A stretch of DNA of 7,043 nt from Ignavibacteriota bacterium. Lineage in GTDB: Bacteria; Bacteroidota; UBA10030; UBA6906. The stretch lies in contig PMNP01000071.1 in NCBI GenBank assembly GCA_003161755.1, positions 1 to 7,043 of the forward strand, written 5' to 3'. A program made the translations under genes and the position numbers. Positions 4,780 to 7,043 of this stretch are shown piece by piece. Position 1 is the first letter of the stretch. The number at the start of each line of letters is the position of its first letter. Under the pieces are notes generated by a model. That model was not told the origin of the DNA. It worked only from the letters and a program-made list of their open reading frames with translations, and did not search any database.

Positions 4780-7043
4780 ATGACCATTCTCGTCCGCGCC
4801 ATTGTCCTGCTGTTAACGACCATTGCACTGACCGTGTCTGCAGAAGCGCAGACGGCCACCGTGCAAGGGAAGACACTCGACGCCAAAAACGTTCCTCTGC
4901 CGGGTATCCACCTTCGTCTGGTGGACCAAACTGACACTTCGAAGACATACCGCACGACTTCCGGCACCGATGGATCCTTTGTGTTCACTGATCTTCCTCT
5001 TCGCCGATTTCAGCTCGAGGCGACCGCGGTCGGGCGGCAGAAGGTTGTCCAATCGATTGCCATTACTTCCAGCACGTCTTTTGTGCGGACGATTATTATG
5101 GAGGATGCTCCCATTGTGATGGGAGACGTTGTGACTCAGGGCCGCGTTCCACCGGCAACGCAGAACGGGGATACCACCGAATATACCGCTGCAGCGTTCA
5201 AGACAAATCGCGATGCCACAGCGGAAGATCTCATCACCAAGATGCCGGGTGTCACCGTCACGAACGGAACGGTCACTGCAGGTGGTGAGACCGTCCAGCG
5301 CGTGCTCGTTGACGGCAAACCGTATTACGGCGATGACCCGACACTGGCCCTTCGTAATCTTCCCGCGGAAGTAATCGATCGCATTCAGGTCTTTGATCAG
5401 ATGAGCGACCAGGCACAGTTTACCGGGTTCGACGATGGGCAATCGGTCAAGTCAATGAACATTCTTACCCGCCAGAACAGAAGAGACATGCAGTTCGGCA
5501 AAGTGCTGGCCGGCTATGGTGATGATCAGCGGTATGAAGCGGGTGGGAACATCAATGAATTCGACGGCAACCGCAGAATTTCGTTTCTCGGATCTTCCAA
5601 CAATGTCAACGAGCAGAATTTTACAACGCAAGATCTCCTTGGTGTAGTTTCCTCAAACAGTCAGGTGCGGAGTCCTGGGCAAGGCCCCTCCCGAAACGGC
5701 GGCGGAAGAAGCCGGAACTCTCAGTTCTCCCCGACAGGCGGTGGTCGGCCAAACAATTCATTGGTCGGTCAACAACAGGGGATAAACACTTCGCACATGT
5801 TCGGCACGAATCTGAGTGACAGCCTGGCTACCGGGTTGTTCACACAAGGGAGCTACTTCTTCAACCGGGTCGACAACACAAATCAACAGGATCTCGCCCG
5901 CCAATACCTTCTCGGCGGAGGCGTGACCAGCAACTACGATCAAGCAGCCGCGATCGACAGCAGGAATTTCAACAACAGGGTGAATGCAAGGGTCGACTAT
6001 CGCTCCGACACGTCGAACCAGTTGACAGTGCTCCCTCAGCTCTATTTCCAATCGAATGATGCAGCGAATGCCACTTCGGGCACGACGTATCAAGGGACAA
6101 CGACCACCATGGCGCAATCTATCACGGGGGTCGACAATGCAGGGTACGATCTCTCGGGGCATGTCGTGTATCGGCATAGGTTCGATATTCCGGGACGGAC
6201 AGTGTCTGTTGATGCCGGTATTGCGTCGACGAAAAAGCAGTCGACGGGATCGAATGCTTCCTCAAACCTGACAACCGGCGGACTCACGTCCCAGGGAGAT
6301 ACGCTCGATCAGCAAACACACACTCTGGGGCGTGGCCGCACGCTCAGCGCCAACATCGTCTATACCGAACCGGGTTGGGAAAACGGGTTGGTTCAGGTCT
6401 TCTTCAATCCGACGTACACTGAGAATTCCGCTGACAAGAAAACGTACGATTTCGATCCGGCACTGCAATCGTTTGCGCAACTCGACCTGCCTCTTTCGAA
6501 TTCCTATACAAATACCTACACCACGGAAAACAGCGGCATAGGGTATCGATGGCGGACCGAGGGAATCAACTTCATGGGGAGTATCGGCTACCAGGTGGCC
6601 CGTTTGAACGGGGACATGTCTCTGACTCCGGGGGTGACCACCGCCAGAACATTTGATGCGTTTCTGCCAAATGCCCTTCTGCTCTATACTATGCCGGAAC
6701 ACAGGAGCCTCAGGATATTCTACAGGACATCCATGCAGTCTCCTACGGTGGCGCAGCTTCAACACGTCATCGATAATTCAAACCCTCTTCTTCTTAGCGA
6801 AGGGAATCCCGATCTCAGGCCTTCCTATACGCAATCGTTTGTCGCACGCTACGGCCAGACGACTCCGGGCCAGGGACAGGCAATGTTCCTGCTGCTTTCT
6901 GCAACGTATACCGCCCACTATGTTGCCACCTCTACAATATTGCCCTCTCGCGACACGACTCTTGCAGACGGCACTGCCATTGCACAGGGATCTCAGCTCG
7001 TTCTCCCTGTCAACCTCAGCGGATATTGGAATGTCCGTTCGTT
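4780..7043 (+). CDS. Outer-membrane beta-barrel protein, TonB-dependent receptor-like (carboxypeptidase-regulatory-like, plug and barrel domains), 3' end beyond window
   Basis: The frame is open from ATG 4780 to the last base: 754 complete codons with no stop. Residues 1-23 form a signal peptide with a likely cut after AEA. A carboxypeptidase-regulatory-like beta-sandwich follows (about 25-108; QGKTLDAKNVPLPGIHLRL, then GTDGSFVFTDLPL). The plug-like region (about 130-230) has DTTEYTAAAFKTNRDATAED, KMPGVTV, VLVDGKPYYGDDPTLALRNL and the IDRIQVFDQMSDQAQFTGF segment. From about 236 the sequence has alternating polar and aromatic residues typical of barrel strands. A low-complexity Gly/Asn/Arg/Ser-rich insert lies at about 298-327. 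The motifs match the large Bacteroidota-type family often annotated as outer membrane beta-barrel protein or TonB-dependent receptor. The substrate is unknown for most members; no TonB box was identified. Late motifs such as VNLSGYWNVRS (about 744-754) suggest a substantial part of the barrel is still missing. The ribosome binding site may be hidden in a hairpin. Confidence 0.92.
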   Translation, partial: MTILVRAIVLLLTTIALTVSAEAQTATVQGKTLDAKNVPLPGIHLRLVDQTDTSKTYRTTSGTDGSFVFTDLPLRRFQLEATAVGRQKVVQSIAITSSTSFVRTIIMEDAPIVMGDVVTQGRVPPATQNGDTTEYTAAAFKTNRDATAEDLITKMPGVTVTNGTVTAGGETVQRVLVDGKPYYGDDPTLALRNLPAEVIDRIQVFDQMSDQAQFTGFDDGQSVKSMNILTRQNRRDMQFGKVLAGYGDDQRYEAGGNINEFDGNRRISFLGSSNNVNEQNFTTQDLLGVVSSNSQVRSPGQGPSRNGGGRSRNSQFSPTGGGRPNNSLVGQQQGINTSHMFGTNLSDSLATGLFTQGSYFFNRVDNTNQQDLARQYLLGGGVTSNYDQAAAIDSRNFNNRVNARVDYRSDTSNQLTVLPQLYFQSNDAANATSGTTYQGTTTTMAQSITGVDNAGYDLSGHVVYRHRFDIPGRTVSVDAGIASTKKQSTGSNASSNLTTGGLTSQGDTLDQQTHTLGRGRTLSANIVYTEPGWENGLVQVFFNPTYTENSADKKTYDFDPALQSFAQLDLPLSNSYTNTYTTENSGIGYRWRTEGINFMGSIGYQVARLNGDMSLTPGVTTARTFDAFLPNALLLYTMPEHRSLRIFYRTSMQSPTVAQLQHVIDNSNPLLLSEGNPDLRPSYTQSFVARYGQTTPGQGQAMFLLLSATYTAHYVATSTILPSRDTTLADGTAIAQGSQLVLPVNLSGYWNVRS

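Noticed and set aside
4813..5442. Minus-strand frames across the receptor gene (also near 5758-6177 and 6262-6765)
   Set aside because: They are shadows of the receptor frame, which is open over 2,264 bases with strong family motifs.
1..7043. CRISPR array, tRNA/rRNA genes, phage or transposase genes, or a defence or biosynthetic system
   Set aside because: No regularly spaced repeats, no cloverleaf or rRNA-like stretches and no such protein motifs were seen; apart from the palindromic repeat, the coding content is ordinary housekeeping and envelope genes.

Overview
This window comes from a Gram-negative bacterium. It encodes a predicted lipoprotein and, at its right edge, a large outer-membrane beta-barrel receptor. 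All genes are ordinary chromosomal types, and I see no phage, insertion sequence, CRISPR array, RNA gene or recognisable defence system. The left part (about 1-2720) is GC-rich: four 60-base lines I counted gave 60-68% G+C. The right part (about 3220-7043) is clearly lower: five counted lines gave 38-53%. The PssA sequence looks to me like the type found in Myxococcota and relatives. The right-hand receptor is of a type best known from Bacteroidota and their FCB relatives. Clear Shine-Dalgarno motifs precede two or three genes, which is not typical of Bacteroidia. I therefore leave the phylum open: an FCB-group or deltaproteobacterial-like lineage is the best guess from family memory alone.

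Left block (1-1983): the end of an M23-type cell-wall peptidase gene (+) converges on pssA (-), and their two stop codons share the tetramer CTAG. pssA and plsC diverge, with 5' ends that lie very close or overlap. Both make phospholipids. PlsC acylates lysophosphatidate to phosphatidate. After conversion to CDP-diacylglycerol by an enzyme not in this window, PssA makes phosphatidylserine, the precursor of phosphatidylethanolamine. plsC runs into a roughly 116-bp imperfect palindrome that fills the gap to the convergent gene truA and supplies the last codons of plsC.

Middle block (1984-3442): a small histidine-containing lipoprotein gene is followed by truA (tRNA pseudouridine synthase), both on the minus strand. 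The stop of the first and the start of the second overlap as TAATG, so they form an operon with likely translational coupling. A good sigma-70-like promoter lies about 40 bases upstream of the lipoprotein start. The 221-base gap to the next gene is AT-richer and contains a short direct repeat.

Right block (3443-7043): a 418-residue polytopic membrane protein of unknown function, with a layout reminiscent of GT-C glycosyltransferase-like proteins, is followed after 80 bases by a long reading frame that stays open to the end of the window (at least 754 codons). This encodes a secreted carboxypeptidase-regulatory-like/plug/beta-barrel outer-membrane protein. Its probable ribosome binding site lies inside one arm of a short GC-rich inverted repeat, which suggests possible translational control.
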